NCBI GenBank assembly: GCA_025331565.1
Contig: JAFREQ010000030.1
Coordinates: forward strand, 6,076,001-6,140,000
Reading direction: 5' to 3'
DNA: 64,000 nucleotides
Origin: Holacanthus passer
Taxonomy: Eukaryota; Chordata; Actinopteri; Pomacanthidae
Shown: one piece after another, positions 61,278 to 64,000 of the stretch
How the letters are laid out: each line of letters starts with the position of its first letter
Numbering within the stretch: position 1 is the stretch's first letter
Notes under the pieces: generated by a model
What the model saw: the letters and a program-made list of their open reading frames with translations, nothing else
What the model was told of the DNA's origin: nothing
Databases searched by the model: none
Translations under genes and position numbers: made by a program

Positions 61278-63289
61278 AGTGGACGTGTTCCCGAAGGCCA
61301 CTTGTAATGAATTAAAATCACTTTATGTTGACAATCATGACACGCTTGTTTATTTGCAGGGTTTTTTTCTTTAGGATGATTTACAATGGCAGAGTGTTCA
61401 AAATGACCGCTCGCATAAATCATATTATAGAGTAATGAAAAGTCATTATGAAAGTCGGTCACATCTCAGGCTGATAAGAGCGAGGTTTATGGGTGAGGCT
61501 GTTACATGGCAGGGGATACCTTTGTTTTCAGCTGCAGTGACACGTGGAGGCCTGTTAGGTGTTGAGTGTGTGAGAAAGAGAGTAGTGTTCAGCTGGTTCG
61601 CTGCTGCCTGTGAGTGCGAGTGTGTGTTTCTATCAGTCTGCGCCTCCTGTGTGTCTCGTGTATTTTGATCGGAGTGATTCTCATTGTAAAGAGCTACATT
61701 TTTAATCCACAGGCCTTCAGGGGCTCGAGGAAAAGCAGTGGCTTTTCTTTTTGCTGATGTGGAACAGGCCTTGTCGGCGCGCCTCCTACAACATTAATTA
61801 ACACTATAGCTTGTGATGGATGACCTCAGCTTTAGCTACCTAGCTCCCATTCATCACAACACGTAGGAGGATGGAACTCCAAATCTTTTATTTCACTCCG
61901 CTCTTTTGGTCCCACAACACAAGCAAAGTCACATTTTTTTCTTCTTTTGTAATCACAACATAAAGATGATCCACTGTCAAAGTTTCAACAAAAAAGGTTG
62001 TTGCTTAACATTTATGTGGCTTCATGAGACATTTGATCCATTACTGGCTATAAATCATTCTTCTTTTCAGATATAAATGCTGTGGAGCTAATACATCTCC
62101 AACTTTTTTTTTCCACTGTCAAAGAATTGTCTTAGAAAACTTGGATGTGGAAAACAATCTAATATTATATTAAACCTTTAGAATATACTTTTGAGAACTT
62201 GGTGCAACTTTTGATAAGTCAGCTGTTACAGAGGGTTCATAAGTTGTAATTAATGGATTTATTGATGATTTATAAATCATTGACAATGATTTATAGATTA
62301 GTTATAAGCCGTAATTTAAAAAAAACCCTGTTTGGTTGTTGGGCAGGAAAGAATCTCTCTGGCTCGTCTTAATCCTCCTCCAGGTAGACCCCTCCGTCAT
62401 TACAGTATCATTACAGTGTCTGTTTCCTCATACAAAATGCGAGCAGATTTCAAACTGCATATTTTCTAAATTACTGAAACCTATTAGTCAGTCTGTAACT
62501 TCTTAAAATCTAATTGCAGATGACAGAGTTTTGCTAATGGCTCTTTAGAATGTGAGGAACTCATGACCCTTTGTTAATTACTCTATTTCCAAGTGCAAAT
62601 GCAGAATGTTTGCTTTATTACCGTTATTCACATTTTTCACAATCTGGCAACCAAATGTTGATTTTATTACTGACCATTAATTAAAGTTTTTCTGCTAATA
62701 CAAGAAAGTGGGAGTAGAACTTTTTCACACACATTTAATCAACATTACTGTTTTTATTGATATCAACTTAATTGCATAATTTAGAGAGACATTTTGATAA
62801 GCACACGAATCAGACCTTTTAATATTTTTTCTTTAAAGTAACCATCTGAAAGATTTTCATTGAAATAAATGTCTGTTAAGTCGCCATCTGTCGCTGAATG
62901 AGGTAACACAATAATGATTGAGCTTATGGCCCACTGATGAAAGTACTGCAGTACTTTTTGCACATTCACAAACTTGTGCAATATGAGGAATTTGTGGAAT
63001 ATGGAATAAGAGGAGGCGGCCAGCAGAGAGCCATTAGATGAAGAGTTGCAGGTGACATGCTGCACAACCTCAACCAACTCCTCAGCTAGGTACAAACTTT
63101 CAATTTCCCTGCGCTGCTGTCCACAGACTCATGCCATGTGCAGCATACAATCACATAAGAAATAGAAATATATGGCGAGATGTTAGGCTGGGAGGTAAGA
63201 GCCATCATGGTGGCATCCAATCACTGATAGCAACATCAGAAAATCAACTTTTGGACTTCTTTTGGACCCTTCATTTCTGTTAAATCAAC
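61278..63289. other. Intergenic, no gene recognised
   Basis: AT-rich, with no domain in any frame. A 145-codon frame at 61025-61462 (-) runs through the hAT end and is not a gene. Confidence 0.5.
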
Positions 63290-63720
63290 CCACATTTCAG
63301 CATACATCAATCACTACTACAGCCAGTGCAAGATGGATACGACTCCCAGTACTCTCCAGCTACTCATCCAACCCAAACAAGTGCAAAAAAGATTGACAAA
63401 CTTGATTTCACACTTTACTGGTCACACTGGTTGCTCAAGCCTGGAATTTGTCCACAACCACAATAAAATGTTAAAACAGTCCAACAACTCCCTCAAAACA
63501 CTCAGCGAAGAAATCTTTTAGGACTCTGTCCCAGAAGAAAACAAACAATGAAAGACACCATGTTGGACATTCAAGCCAGAAGCATGTGTGACAACCTGAT
63601 TTCCTCCAGCATTCCCAAACATCCGTCTGATAACTCAGAGATACTGATTAAAAACTTTATGAAAACTCAACTCAAAGTGCAACCCAACATTTTCCATAGA
63701 ATTGCAACTCTGCCGTGATT
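63290..63720 (+). mobile_element. L1-type LINE ORF1 relic
   Basis: The frame from 63333 reads coiled-coil-like sequence to NSLKTLSEEIF and a stop. It resumes in another frame as MKDTMLDIQARSMCDNLISS, then IPKHPSDNSEILIKNFMKTQ and LKVQPNIFHRIATL. MKDT.LDIQARSMRDNLIF.GIPE...D..E..I..FM...LK is the start of the RNA-binding (RRM) domain of fish L1 ORF1 proteins. Stops and a shift make it dead. ORF2 does not follow within the remaining 280 bp. Confidence 0.8.
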
Positions 63721-64000
63721 CGAATATCGCCACCTGGCTTTTTTGATCCACTGACTGTTACATCACAATCTCCTCATGCACAAGCACATGCACATAACAG
63801 ACCTTATCCCACAGAGAGTCCCATATGCAGAACCACACCTTGCATCTATGCTTTTCTTGTTGCATTATATCATTTTCATTTACATGTTTATTTGTAAATG
63901 TTTTTGTTGTTGTTATTTTCCCTTCTAGCTATCACTGCCTGTATGAAAACAAAACAGCATGGGTAAATTCAAGATTCATTCTCTATCCTCTCTTCCATGC
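63721..64000. other. Right window edge, no gene recognised
   Basis: AT-rich sequence; the frame at 63715-63897 has no motif. It could still be degraded LINE sequence. Confidence 0.4.

Noticed and set aside
61025..61462. 145-codon - strand frame
   Set aside because: It runs through a recognised hAT terminus and has no motif.
1..64000. tRNA, rRNA or snRNA genes
   Set aside because: No convincing A/B box pair, 5S-like or U-RNA-like core was seen by eye. A covariance-model scan would be needed for certainty.
1..64000. A previously undescribed multi-gene system
   Set aside because: Outside SORCS3 every recognisable coding segment is a broken transposon fragment, and there is no cluster of intact neighbouring genes.

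Overview
This window is vertebrate nuclear DNA, almost certainly from a ray-finned (teleost) fish. It is AT-rich and intron/intergene dominated, with no operons. It carries the last five coding exons of a clearly recognisable neuronal receptor gene, SORCS3, on the + strand. It also carries a mix of interspersed repeats that I recognise from teleost genomes: L1/Tx1-like, L2/CR1/Rex-like and other LINE fragments, hAT elements, a P-element relic, several MITE families and long (CA)n/(GT)n microsatellites. I cannot name the species.

Layout. Bases 1-1106 are a decayed 3' end of an L1/Tx1-like LINE inside a SORCS3 intron. Coding exons of SORCS3 lie at 3482-3613, 3712-3811, 7911-8016, 8879-9039 and 10641-10699 (stop). 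They join in consistent phase (0,1,0 pattern broken down per exon below) and encode the membrane-proximal ectodomain, the transmembrane helix and the whole cytoplasmic tail, ending in a PDZ-ligand-like Thr-Ser-Val. A 3'UTR follows. From about 11.7 kb to the right edge (over 50 kb) I find no convincing host gene. This looks like a gene desert, which is how the 3' flank of SORCS3 is known to look in other vertebrates.

The desert is a transposon graveyard. A 1132-bp hAT element with matching termini, a near-perfect 8-bp target duplication and a broken transposase sits at 11726-12857. Two copies of one teleost repeat family lie head to head at 13.1-14.05 kb, with more copies at 44.5-46.4 and 57.1 kb. 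A long-TIR MITE is at 31.2-31.4 kb. A cluster at 35.9-39.0 kb holds a LINE 3' end, a P-element/THAP9-type transposase relic and a second LINE RT tail. LINE reverse-transcriptase relics are at 43.3-44.1 and 52.9-53.8 kb, and an L1-type ORF1 relic is at 63.3-63.7 kb.

I see no evidence of a novel multi-gene system. The observations most worth checking are the P-element relic, the intact-ended hAT element, two weak orphan exon candidates on the - strand (60.5 kb and 54.9-55.1 kb), and several AT-rich single-copy stretches in the desert that could be conserved regulatory elements. All family assignments are by eye from translated motifs and remembered consensus features. No search was run.
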